A stretch of 64,000 nucleotides of DNA from Hamiltosporidium tvaerminnensis. Lineage: Eukaryota > Microsporidia > Dubosqiidae. The notes under the pieces were generated by a model, which saw only the letters and a program-made list of their open reading frames with translations, was not told the origin of the DNA and did no database searches. The position numbers and the translations under genes were made by a program. Positions 32,305 to 41,868 of this stretch are shown piece after piece; the first letter of the stretch is position 1, and every line of letters begins with the position of its first letter. The DNA lies in NCBI GenBank assembly GCA_022605425.2, contig JAKIMF020000004.1, positions 431,501 to 495,500 of the forward strand, in the 5' to 3' direction.

Positions 32305-33906
32305 TTATTCAAAGGAATTGTCAATTAATAAAAATCTTTTATATTTTTCAATTATTAATTCACAAATTGATAAGATTTTAGAATTAGTGGATTTCTTAGA
32401 AATATTTAGTACGGATTGATACAGATCTGTATTTAATAAATATATTTTATTATCTTCATTTATTTCAAAGTCAATAACTTCATTAATAAAAATTAAAGAA
32501 GGTAAAGCTATTCTCTTTATTTTTATTTTTTTATTCAAATGATTCAAACTATTTTCAGTATCTAAGAATTTAAGTAAAAAAAATATTAAATTTTTTCGTG
32601 ATTCGTAAAGATTTTTAAATAAAAAATTAAAAAGACTGCTATCACTATGTTTCCAAGAAGAAAGTACACCTTGATAGAATTCATATTTAAAGTTGTCATT
32701 CAATGTATCTAAAATTTTAAAACAAATTTTGAAGTGTAATTCATCTCCATAAAGGTTTTCTACCAATTCGTTTTTAAAGCTTAAATATTGATTTAAAAAC
32801 TTTTTAATTGAAGATGATTTTGATTCAAATATTTCATTAATTTTATTTTCTATTTTATCATCTTTTTCTAGGACATTATTATCAGATTGAAGTACTAGTG
32901 GAATATTATTTTCATTTGAGGAATAAAAATTTGTATTTGATTGGTTTATTTTAGAAGAAATATTATTTTGCATATTTAAAACAATTTTAATGCAAATTTG
33001 TCTGAATTCTCTACTTTTATCAACCATAAATCTAATAAAAGATTCCATTAAAATATCTTCATTGATTTCTAAAAACAAAGAAGTTAAAAAACATTCCTTC
33101 CTGACAAAAAAACCTACGTCGCCAGAAAAACTTACTTCGTAATTTTCCATTCCTAATAAAATATTATTTTCAATTGTTTTTAAATATTCATTACTCATAA
33201 ATTCTTTAACTTTTTCTATTTTATAGTTTATAAACCATTTTCTAATTGCACAAACAGTATTTGATTTAACATTATAATCATTTCCTTCTATATTCTTCAA
33301 ATACTTCTCTAAAACCAACTTTCTATCAATTTCATTAAATAAATTACAACAAATATAAGATTTGTTATTTTTTCTTCGTAGACCAAGCAATGATAATTTT
33401 CTAAAATTTTCTGAAAATCTACACATAATTTTCCCTATGAATTCAGAATATTCTGGTAAAATATTTTTATCAAAAACAAAAATTATATTGTCTATCTGTG
33501 ATTCAATATGAGAAGAGATATCACAGTAAGTATCTTCGGTATGGAAATTTTTACATTTTATTCCAAATATATTTTCGTTTATAATTTTACCTTGCTTTAA
33601 TATTTTAATAAATATTTCAAGAAAAGTTTTGCAAAAATCTTCAAAATTTTTCATTCCAAAGAATTTTTTTAATTTGATTTCAAAAACTTTTAAAATAATT
33701 CTTAAATCAATTTCTTGCACCAAAATTTCATTACAGACTAAAATAATTCCATGTAAAACATTGAAATCAAGAATATTCAAATCTGTGTTTATACTTCGAA
33801 TCTCAAATATTTCCTTTTTAATAGTATTTACTGCAGAATATATTTCAAATTTTAAAAAATTATTATTTTTTATTTCTGAGGCACTCATTTCCCAGAAAAA
33901 TTTCTT
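32305..33906 (-). CDS. CIN1: Tubulin folding cofactor D, C-terminal part
   Basis: Third and last piece of the cofactor D gene, about 530 residues. It is helical, Lys/Asn-rich HEAT-like repeat sequence ending ICELIIEKYKRFLLIDNSFE. An ATG at 33888 exists, but the frame is open to 33906 and the preceding piece overlaps it, so this is not an independent gene start. The C-terminal region of this family is poorly conserved in sequence. The assignment rests on co-orientation, overlap with the previous piece, return to the same frame as the first piece, and a total length (about 1100 residues) matching Cin1/TBCD (1014-1192). Confidence 0.65.
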   Translation of the reverse strand, partial: KKFFWEMSASEIKNNNFLKFEIYSAVNTIKKEIFEIRSINTDLNILDFNVLHGIILVCNEILVQEIDLRIILKVFEIKLKKFFGMKNFEDFCKTFLEIFIKILKQGKIINENIFGIKCKNFHTEDTYCDISSHIESQIDNIIFVFDKNILPEYSEFIGKIMCRFSENFRKLSLLGLRRKNNKSYICCNLFNEIDRKLVLEKYLKNIEGNDYNVKSNTVCAIRKWFINYKIEKVKEFMSNEYLKTIENNILLGMENYEVSFSGDVGFFVRKECFLTSLFLEINEDILMESFIRFMVDKSREFRQICIKIVLNMQNNISSKINQSNTNFYSSNENNIPLVLQSDNNVLEKDDKIENKINEIFESKSSSIKKFLNQYLSFKNELVENLYGDELHFKICFKILDTLNDNFKYEFYQGVLSSWKHSDSSLFNFLFKNLYESRKNLIFFLLKFLDTENSLNHLNKKIKIKRIALPSLIFINEVIDFEINEDNKIYLLNTDLYQSVLNISKKSTNSKILSICELIIEKYKRFLLIDNSFE

Positions 33907-35092
33907 TTAAAATTTTTAACCATATTTCATTTCCATTCAAATAATTTTTAAAATAAACTAATCGTTTATAAAAATGTTTTACCAATAATTTTGAAGAATA
34001 AATTCTAATTTCTAAATTATAATGAAATACAGAATCTATAAGTCTTTTGAAAATACACACGGATAGTAATTTAGGGCAAATGTATAGGTTTTTAGTAGAT
34101 TTATATTTTTTTTCAAATAAATTATTTTCTATATTTTCTGTTTCACATATTTCCTCTTTAGAAACTTCCTTAGAGTGAAATAAATCTTTTGAAATTATAT
34201 TTTCTATATTTTCACATAAATTAGAATCTGATATTTCGCTTTTAGAAATTTCTGATTTTAAATCTGTTTTTTCTTTTTCATTTTTACACATTTCAACATC
34301 AGAATTTAAATATCCGTAATATTCATAATTTTTAGGATTTTTAGAATCCTTGGTATCTTTAATATATTTTACAATATTTTTATTGCACAGTAAAGATTCT
34401 AATGCGGAAAAACACTTCTGAATTCTAAAAATATTGTCATTTTCTACAATTTCTAAATATAAATTACCATTAAAAAGATTGTTTCGGCCTATAAACTCTC
34501 GAATTATCGAAGCAGCACCTCTTCTACAATTTAAATTAGAATCTAATAACGAATTAATAAAAACTTCACAAAAAATTACCGAAGGAATTTTTCTTTTCTT
34601 TTTCACTAAACACCATACAAAAAATAAACACATTTCACGCAAATAAACAACCTTAGTATCGTTTGATTTATCTCTCGACATCAGATTAAGAACATAAAAA
34701 AGTATTTCATTTTCATAATCAATATTTTCATTCAAATTTTTTATTCCATTATTTTCTTTATGCAAAATTCTGTCGTTTAAAATATAAAAAGATAAAATTG
34801 TTAATGCATTAATATAAAGAGATTCATTGGCAAATATATCTCTTTTAAAAACATCCAACAGAAATTTATCTGAATTTTTTACAAATTTAGAAATTTTTTC
34901 ATAACACTTAGCTAAGGTCCACGAAACTTGCATATTTTCTTCTCTGAGATTATTAATAATATAATTAAGAATTTTTATAGAATCAAAGACACCTTTCAAT
35001 GTCTGATTAGTCAGTATTTTAAAAATCCGTCTTTTTATGAGATTTGAATGATTAATTTTTATAAAATTGGTTTTAAAAATAATTTTTACAAC
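33863..35092 (-). CDS. CIN1: Tubulin folding cofactor D, middle part
   Basis: Cofactor D captures beta-tubulin during folding and, with cofactors A, C and E, assembles the alpha/beta dimer. This piece holds the diagnostic motifs: MQVSWTLAKCYEKI (family VRWSAAKGIGRI) and NCRRGAASIIREFIGRNNLF (family NCRRAASAAFQENVGR). The frame is open from 35092, immediately after a run of eight A on the coding strand. The first possible initiator in the frame is only a TTG at 34999, so it has no start of its own. It ends at 33863, overlapping the third piece by about 40 bp. A one-base slip at each junction would restore a single reading frame. Confidence 0.75.
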   Translation of the reverse strand, partial: VVKIIFKTNFIKINHSNLIKRRIFKILTNQTLKGVFDSIKILNYIINNLREENMQVSWTLAKCYEKISKFVKNSDKFLLDVFKRDIFANESLYINALTILSFYILNDRILHKENNGIKNLNENIDYENEILFYVLNLMSRDKSNDTKVVYLREMCLFFVWCLVKKKRKIPSVIFCEVFINSLLDSNLNCRRGAASIIREFIGRNNLFNGNLYLEIVENDNIFRIQKCFSALESLLCNKNIVKYIKDTKDSKNPKNYEYYGYLNSDVEMCKNEKEKTDLKSEISKSEISDSNLCENIENIISKDLFHSKEVSKEEICETENIENNLFEKKYKSTKNLYICPKLLSVCIFKRLIDSVFHYNLEIRIYSSKLLVKHFYKRLVYFKNYLNGNEIWLKILKEIFLGNECLRNKK

Positions 35093-35622
35093 TTTTTTTT
35101 CTGTTCAAAATTTTTATGATCGAATTCGAAAAAACGAGCAATGTTCTCATTTTCATCTGAAAAATAGATAGAAAGACAAACGAGTTTAGATAAATGATTA
35201 ATTATTGAAAAGAAAACATGATTAGAAACTTTTTTTCCAAATATATTTGATTCATATATTTCTATACAATTATCTGATTTCTTTAGCAGCAAAGCAATAC
35301 ATCTGACACAAAACTTTTCTAAACTAATTATTTCTACACATTCAAAAACAAATTCTAATATTTCGTTATTTTCTTTTGTTTTAAAAACAAATGGATTACT
35401 TAAAATATTCATTATCCAAATTATCAATACAATTCGAATTTTTTGTATTTTTTCATCCGTTACTTTCTTATTTTTATGTATTTCCTTATATTCTACGATA
35501 TATTGTTTTAGGTTTCTTAAAAATGTTATGCACGTTGGCAATTTATTTTGAATTTCTAGATATTTTTTATTTTCTAAATCTTTCTCAACAATAGAGAAAT
35601 ACAACATAAAATCTTCATTCAT
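35086..35622 (-). CDS. CIN1: Tubulin folding cofactor D, N-terminal part
   Basis: First piece, 178 residues, from an ATG that follows a CCC motif by 10 bases. Residues 60-125 (RIVLIIWIMNILSNPFVF, then VRCIALLLKKSDN) match the N-terminal block of cofactor D (family LLIWLSIL..PFD). The frame stops at 35086, directly after an A8 run at 35093-35100. Adding one A there continues into the middle piece. In the window the gene is therefore three-piece. Either homopolymer errors in the assembly or true decay could explain it. Confidence 0.7.
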   Translation of the reverse strand: MNEDFMLYFSIVEKDLENKKYLEIQNKLPTCITFLRNLKQYIVEYKEIHKNKKVTDEKIQKIRIVLIIWIMNILSNPFVFKTKENNEILEFVFECVEIISLEKFCVRCIALLLKKSDNCIEIYESNIFGKKVSNHVFFSIINHLSKLVCLSIYFSDENENIARFFEFDHKNFEQKKKL

Positions 35623-35632
35623 TATATATCCA

Positions 35633-35635
35633 GGG
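35633..35635 (-). promoter_or_regulatory. CCC start-proximal motif, TBCD
   Basis: CCC on the minus strand 10 bases before the ATG at 35622. Confidence 0.5.
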
Positions 35636-36394
35636 TGTTTGTATTTTTAAGACAAAACAAAAATATAAAATAAAAAAATAAGATGAAACTTAAACAGAAA
35701 ATATTCTTCATGATTTGTGGACAAGCGGTTTTGTTTAAAAAAATATGTTTTACTTTGAAATATGTAAATTAGTTTAAATCAAAACGAAAATTTAACTAAA
35801 ATAATTTTAATAAAAATAAGCAAATGTTTAGGCTTTTATAATATTGTGTTGAGATGAACCCTTAATAATATATAAGATAGAGTTTTACGAAATATCATAG
35901 TTTTTATCTTAAAATATAAATATCAGTACAAATAGAAGCATACATTTAGTCGATAGTACTCAAAAAGAAACTCAATATATTCCTTTGGTCGAACGATAAG
36001 ATTGGATTAAAGATTGGACGTCGATGGAATCCGAAAAAGAGCATTTAATAATCCTTTAATTATCAGAAATATGCGGCTTAAAACCTGCCTAAATCCATAC
36101 CAAGGAACAATATATTGTAAAGAAAACATAGATAAAAGTTATCGACCTTCTTCTCCTCTCGATTTAGAGGCATTAAATGAATAAAAGATTACTTATCGAT
36201 TCGAAATATAGAAAATAAACAGCATCTAAAAACATCTAACCAAAAAACAAGAAGGTAATTAAAAGCGACTAGAGATACACTAAGCAATGCAATAGCCGAA
36301 TGGTTTGCTAAATTTACCTAATTTAACCCGTAATTTCGTGAATATGATATTTTAGTTTCAACTATAAAAAACTAACATTATTTTTGGAGTAAAA
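35636..36394. other. Spacer, possible worn transposon sequence
   Basis: The first 250 bp are A+T-rich. From about 35990 to 36330 composition is more balanced and short broken frames appear (for example IGRRWNPKK near 36020), but no family could be named. Confidence 0.4.
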
Positions 36395-37124
36395 AGTGAA
36401 ACGAGGATAACCACAATAAAAAAAATAATTTCGGCAAAGTTTATCTTAAACAGGAGCGAATATCATCGTTTAAAATTTTGATGGAAGTAAAACCACATTA
36501 AATCATCAGTTTTTTCATGAAGATTTTGTATGAAGAGGAGAAGGATCTAGGAAGGGTGAAACTTTTTCAAACATTTTTTTGTATTTTTTTATGTAAATAG
36601 ATCGAAGCCCACCGATGAACTTGTAGGTAATTGCCATGTAAAAGCATAAAAACCTGACCTTGCTCACTCGGATTAGAAGACTTAGCGCCTGGGAGATATA
36701 AAAAATATAACTATTTATGTCGGGAAAGATCAGTAGCAGGTTACCTGTTGGTATGACGTTGCACTGTCTAAGTGGACCCCAGCTAGGTCTCTGAAATATA
36801 TCTTAGCTAGAAGTTTATTAGGTTCAGAAAAGGTAGAGTAAGTGGGAAGGCTGCATCTTCTTAGGGGCGCCCAGGTTGGGTTTCGACCTACAGTCACATT
36901 CTTAGCAACGGTCATTAACGAACACCAGGCAACTTTTTCGCCTATAAATCAGGTTCTACATACCTTTGGGCATAATTTTTAAAATTTAGTTATCATAGCT
37001 GGTACCGATCATGTGTTGGGGGAGCATAGCAGTTGTTTATGTTAAAGCTAGGACCGTTTTAATGTTGTGAAAACACATTTAGCATTTGCCACTGATTTAA
37101 AAGGATGTTATACTTTTAAATAAA
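36395..37124 (+). repeat. Dispersed repeat family A, copy 4
   Basis: Full-length but diverged copy. It opens near AGTGAAACGAGGATAACCAC and ends TTATACTTTTAAATAAA like the 30.9 kb copy. The internal block GACTTAGCGCCTGGGAGATA near 36680 is shared with the 40 kb copy. No clear target duplication. Confidence 0.85.
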
Positions 37125-38117
37125 GTTGTTTAGTTTTAGAATCTAGTAATTTATATAAAATCATTTATTCTTTAGTTAAAAATTCACTAATAATTTTAAG
37201 ATAAGTATTACTTTTGCAATATTTTGTAGTACATTTTAAAAACATAGTTTATAAAATTTTTATGTTACAAAAATTCTAAAGAAACAGCAACATATTTTAG
37301 TTATTGGTTCTTAGATTCTAAATTTAAATCTATCAATTTTTTTTACTTGTTCCATTCCTCTTTACCTCTTGGTGTCGAGGATAAACAAATGGAGGTTTTT
37401 GAATGGCTTCTTTTAATCAATTGTAACTCGATATTATAAGAGAAAGACATATAAATTCAATTTTCTTATATTCTGTACATGGAATAATGATTTGCACACC
37501 GATTTTACACACTCAAGGCCGATCAGATAGTTTTTAATATGGTTATTATTTCTTCACCCTTAAATTAATCAATCAGAATGTAATCGATACCAATACTGAC
37601 TCAATCCCGATTAACTTCGATGCTCACCAATATAATGCGTTCTAAATAATTACTTTTCGCAAAATTTTTGAATTCAAAATATTTCTTGAATTTTTTATAG
37701 ATATTTTTAAATGCATATTAATTTTAGAACTATTTCACCAAATAAAATTTAATATCTATTTAAAAAGTAGATAAATGCCAAAAAAATATATTTTACTCTT
37801 TTTAGTAAAATTATACTAATAATAGTTTAACTCCTTTCTAAGTTAATTATTTAGGTGGTCTTAGCTACTGAATATAAAAATCGCTACTGTTTATCAAATA
37901 GCCTCGAAAATCGAGGTTCGTATCAAATAAATCATATACCGGAAATATCTTTGTATAAAAATCAAAATTTTTTATTAGTGAGAACATAAATATATTCTTA
38001 TATTTTTTGAGATTTCTGAGCATAACTACGTTCTTAAGAAAATCAAGAAAAAAATGATATTAATTTTATTCCGCAAGAAATATAAACTTAAACTGGAGTT
38101 AAGAACTATTATTTTTA
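37125..38117. other. Gene-free A+T-rich DNA
   Basis: No gene or repeat recognised. A hairpin near 37895-37920 is not a convincing tRNA. Confidence 0.5.
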
Positions 38118-39689
38118 TTATTTTTGTACCTTTTGAAGTTTCCTTTTATTGACTCTTCCTAGTAATTTTTTAGTAGAAACCAACGGAAAATTATTTGTAT
38201 TTTCTTTATCAAATAATAAACTTATAGGCCATATTTCTTGGAAACTAGTGATTTCAGCATCTTCATCCTCAATTACCCCATAAGAATCTCTTATTAACCT
38301 GTTGTAGAGTTGTTTTGGAGAATAGGAATTCTCTCCTAGGTATAGTGCCATCACACCTGTAACATGAGGTGCAGCCATAGATGTTCCAGAAACTACTCGA
38401 TAGTCTTTGTTTATCCAAGAACTTAAAATTTCAAATCCAGGTGCAAACAAATCAACGCAAGAACCCCAGTTGCTAAAAAAAGCAATTTTATCATATTGAG
38501 TACTCGCTCCAACCGTTAGAGCATTTTTTGATGAACCTGGGGAATATAAACAAGCGTCTTCGTGGTCATTCCCTGCAGCAACTGAAAAGTGTATACCTAA
38601 CATTGTGGCATAGTCTATAGTAAATTCCATGGCTTTACTTCTTAATCCACCCACACTCATACTAACAACAGTTTTTGGTTTAATCTCTTCTATATTCATG
38701 TATTCTTCAAGAGAAGTTAGAAATTTATCTTTGTCTTTCTCTATTACTTGAAAATCGGCCTCATTGATTTCTTTTATGAATTGGTATTCTTCTGATTCAT
38801 CAATTTCTACTGGAACCCTGTGTTTCTTAAACATTTTAGGATTGCGATTTCTTATTTTTACACTGTTAAGAAATTTTTTTCTTGTAATTTCGGACATCTC
38901 ATCTATTTTCTTGGAATGTTCTCGTATTACATAATCAATTCCTAGTAAAAGTCTTGATATCATTCCTATACCAGCTTTGTTCAGTGCCTTAACCGCAATT
39001 AAATTTGCCTTCTTTGATATCCCCACATTTTTTCCGGCGATTACACCTGCACAGTGGGTTCCGTGCCCATTTTCATCGGTGTCCGGTGATTTTTCAATCA
39101 AATTTATACCCCATTTCGCTCTTCCTTTAAACTCGGGATGATCAATTTCAATACCAGTATCAATAATGTATACATCTACACCTTCTCCAGCAGAGGAAGG
39201 ATATTTATATAAACTCTTGAATGAATATTTCTCTCCATCACTAATTCTAGTAATTCCCCACGGGGCATTCATTTGCGTCAAAATTATTTCATCTTCGTCA
39301 TTTTTTGATTCAAAAAACAAATCTTTCACCTTAAAATAAGGCACTTTTGAATCAACTATTGAGTTAATAACTACTTCTCTATCCCTTTCTACAAGTTCTA
39401 CTAGAGGATCATTTTCAATTATCCTAGCTGTTTTATCACATAATATTCCAATATATCCATTTCTCATCTTATTCACTACTTTGTCTTGCTTAGTAAATAC
39501 ATTGTTCTTCATATTTTCGTAAATACTCGTATAAACATTTTCTTCTTCTTTATAGGCATCCTTGCCAGTATCACTCCCTATCATAGGCCTTTTGTACAAG
39601 ACAATATATTGATTACTACTTCCTAAGCAGGAATTTGTTTTCCATAGAAGAAACACAGCTAAAAATTTCATTCGTAGAATAAAATACAT
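38118..39689 (-). CDS. Secreted subtilisin-like serine protease
   Basis: Serine peptidase of family S8 (proteinase K type). A signal peptide lies in the first 23 residues (MKFLAVFLLWKTNSCLG begins at Met7, an alternative start). An inhibitor-I9-like propeptide (about 27-110) is followed by the catalytic domain. Asp177 is in YIIDTGIEIDHPEF, His209 in NGHGTHCAG, the oxyanion Asn374 in AAGNDHED and the nucleophile Ser437 in SGTSMAAPH, so all key residues are present. Between the His motif and the substrate-binding SMSVGG segment there is an extra charged, helical insertion of about 80 residues (roughly 258-336). Microsporidia typically carry such subtilases, associated with the spore wall or polar tube. 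No C-run near the start. Flanked by two family A repeats. Confidence 0.93.
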   Translation of the reverse strand: MYFILRMKFLAVFLLWKTNSCLGSSNQYIVLYKRPMIGSDTGKDAYKEEENVYTSIYENMKNNVFTKQDKVVNKMRNGYIGILCDKTARIIENDPLVELVERDREVVINSIVDSKVPYFKVKDLFFESKNDEDEIILTQMNAPWGITRISDGEKYSFKSLYKYPSSAGEGVDVYIIDTGIEIDHPEFKGRAKWGINLIEKSPDTDENGHGTHCAGVIAGKNVGISKKANLIAVKALNKAGIGMISRLLLGIDYVIREHSKKIDEMSEITRKKFLNSVKIRNRNPKMFKKHRVPVEIDESEEYQFIKEINEADFQVIEKDKDKFLTSLEEYMNIEEIKPKTVVSMSVGGLRSKAMEFTIDYATMLGIHFSVAAGNDHEDACLYSPGSSKNALTVGASTQYDKIAFFSNWGSCVDLFAPGFEILSSWINKDYRVVSGTSMAAPHVTGVMALYLGENSYSPKQLYNRLIRDSYGVIEDEDAEITSFQEIWPISLLFDKENTNNFPLVSTKKLLGRVNKRKLQKVQK

Positions 39690-40042
39690 TGTTTATATTT
39701 TGTTTACAAAATAAATTTCTTTTCTTTGAAACAAATTTTTATAAATGTTTCATGCAAATTTATTTCAACAATATTCTTAAAATACAATTTACTAAAAAAA
39801 ATTCAAATTTTTATAAATCTTTCATTTAAGTTTATTTGTACGATAACATCTTTTACAACGTGGATTACCAGAATAAATACAAAAAGTGTTACGATGAATT
39901 ATAAAAAAGTTATAAACTTAAATTTGATAACAGACTAACTAAATTTCTTATATTTCCCAACCCTAGATACCAGTTAAAATTAATTTTTTCTGTATAATTA
40001 AAATTTGTAAATTAACTATGAACAATTATATAATTCATTCAC
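39690..40042. other. Promoter-side spacer with diverged direct repeat
   Basis: Contains two diverged copies of an ~80-bp segment beginning CAAATTTTTATAAAT (near 39733 and 39814). Otherwise featureless. Confidence 0.45.
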
Positions 40043-40755
40043 TAGTGGAGGGAAGATAAGCAAATAAAAAAACAACCAGCTTGGCGAGGAATATGTGAAA
40101 CTGGTGTAAAGCTCATTGTTTGTATTTTCGGTGGTAATAAAACCACAGTACATTTTCCGTTGTTCTATGGGAGTTGTTATGAAGAGGAAAGGTCTAACAA
40201 AGGGCGAAACTTTTTCTAAAAATTTATTTGTAATTTTTTATGTGACTAGATTGGAGACTGCAGCTGAACATGTAGGTAATTGCCATGCAAAAGAATGGAA
40301 ACCTAGTTTGCTTACTCGGGTTAGAAGACTTAGCGCCTGGGAGATATAAAAATCAAAACCATTAAAAGCTGGGAGAGCTAAGTAGCAGGTTATACCTGTT
40401 GATATGACATTGCACTGTCTAGGTGGACCTCATGTAAGTCTCTGAAATATATCTTAGCTAGAAGTTTATTGGGTTCAGAAAGTGTAGAGTAAGTGGGGAA
40501 TCTGGATAGTCTTGGGGGAGCCAGGGGCTTCGATCACACTCCATGCAACGGACATTAACGAACACCGGGCAACTGTCTCGCCCATTAATTAGGTTCTACA
40601 CACCGATATATGAAAGGCTTTGGTACGTAGGTATGGTAGGCGGTACTGATGGAGGGGTGGGGTAACAGTTATTTATGTCAAACCTAGAACTACGGTAATG
40701 CCACGAAAACAAATATAACACTTGCTAGTATTTAAAAAAGATGTGATACTCTAAA
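40043..40755 (+). repeat. Dispersed repeat family A, copy 5
   Basis: Starts TAGTGGAGGGAAGATAAGCA and ends in AAGATGTGATACTCTAAAATG. High similarity to the 30.9 kb copy through the whole length. Confidence 0.9.
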
Positions 40756-41868
40756 ATGTTGTTATTATTTTCATTATTTTATATTTTAAAATTAAAAAAG
40801 GAGGTGGCAAGATAAATAAAACCAATACAGAACATTCTTTTATTTATAAAAACAATTATTTTCATTATATCAAATGAACGATAAGCAGGAATACGATCTC
40901 TTTGTTAGATAAGCACTTCAAACTTAGCTGCTTTCCAGGAAATTAAGGCGTGTGTTTAAATATTTTTTTATAAATTGATAGATTATGAAAAATAATCAAA
41001 AATGAATATAGAACAAATTTAAATCGACTTTTTAAATTATTATATGATTTTTCACAATTAAATGGAAAAAAATATCAGCAACTCACACCTTTTACAAATA
41101 TTCTTTAAATATAAATCAAAATAAAACATTTATTGGAATAAAGATTTGATATTATTCGCATTATTTGACAAAATAAATATAAGTTTAAGTAAGAAAAAAT
41201 AGATTAAAATATCTTATAGTAGTAAATTTACGAACATTCTACAATTTTAAGCAAAAATACACTCGAATCGTATTTTTCAAGTCTGAACAAAAAGATCATA
41301 TTGTGAGTAATTTGTATTTGAATATTTACTTTTTTCTAAAGTATAATTTATGTAACGAATGACGCATAATTTATAGTGAGAGAACACATGGACAACTAAG
41401 ACATTAACAATTTATTACCTGTAGTATTTAAAAGAAAGTTTAAATGATTTATTCTTATAGGATTGTTGAAGTGAATATCGGAAGCCAATATTTATTGCAT
41501 CTAAGAATGGATTTCCAGTGTGGTTTAACAGCGGAAACATGAGAAATCAATACTGCACAAATCATATATTCAGATCCGAAACAATAAACCAAGCCATTTA
41601 AATCCTTAGGAGAAACCTTTTTTCGAACCAAATACGAAATTGAAACGTATTTTAAGTATAGAAGGCAAAAAATATAAGATTTTTTCGTTGATGAGTAAAT
41701 TACGATATGGATAAAGAAATCCATGAAAACATAATAAAAGTTACAACTAGTTTTTTGAACAAATATAGATTTTAGGATTTTTATACTTTAAAACGATATA
41801 ATGAAACTCGGTTATCACCTTTAGATAAAATAATATAGAAAAGTTATAGTAAATAAAATTTATAGACA
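40756..41868. other. Gene-free stretch
   Basis: A+T-rich. A small open frame at 41455-41724 on the minus strand, with its opposite-strand reading, could be worn transposon sequence, but no family is recognisable. Confidence 0.45.

Noticed and set aside
32213-32419. 68-codon basic ORF on the plus strand
   Set aside because: Overlaps the 3' end of the TBCD gene on the other strand; composition is explained by A-rich DNA and there is no C-run motif.
37895-37930. tRNA-like hairpins with a GAGGTTCGTATC stretch
   Set aside because: The T-loop resemblance is partial and no acceptor or D stem can be paired around it.
492-40349. Short ORF conserved in three copies of the family A repeat (GFLVGIKPHYIFG type, 67-100 residues)
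   Set aside because: Comparing the 0.5 kb and 30.9 kb copies, I count about three synonymous and eleven amino-acid-changing differences, so there is no sign of protein-level constraint. Other copies are frameshifted.
41455-41724. 89-codon minus-strand ORF
   Set aside because: No promoter motif or recognisable domain; could be worn transposon but not supportable as a gene.
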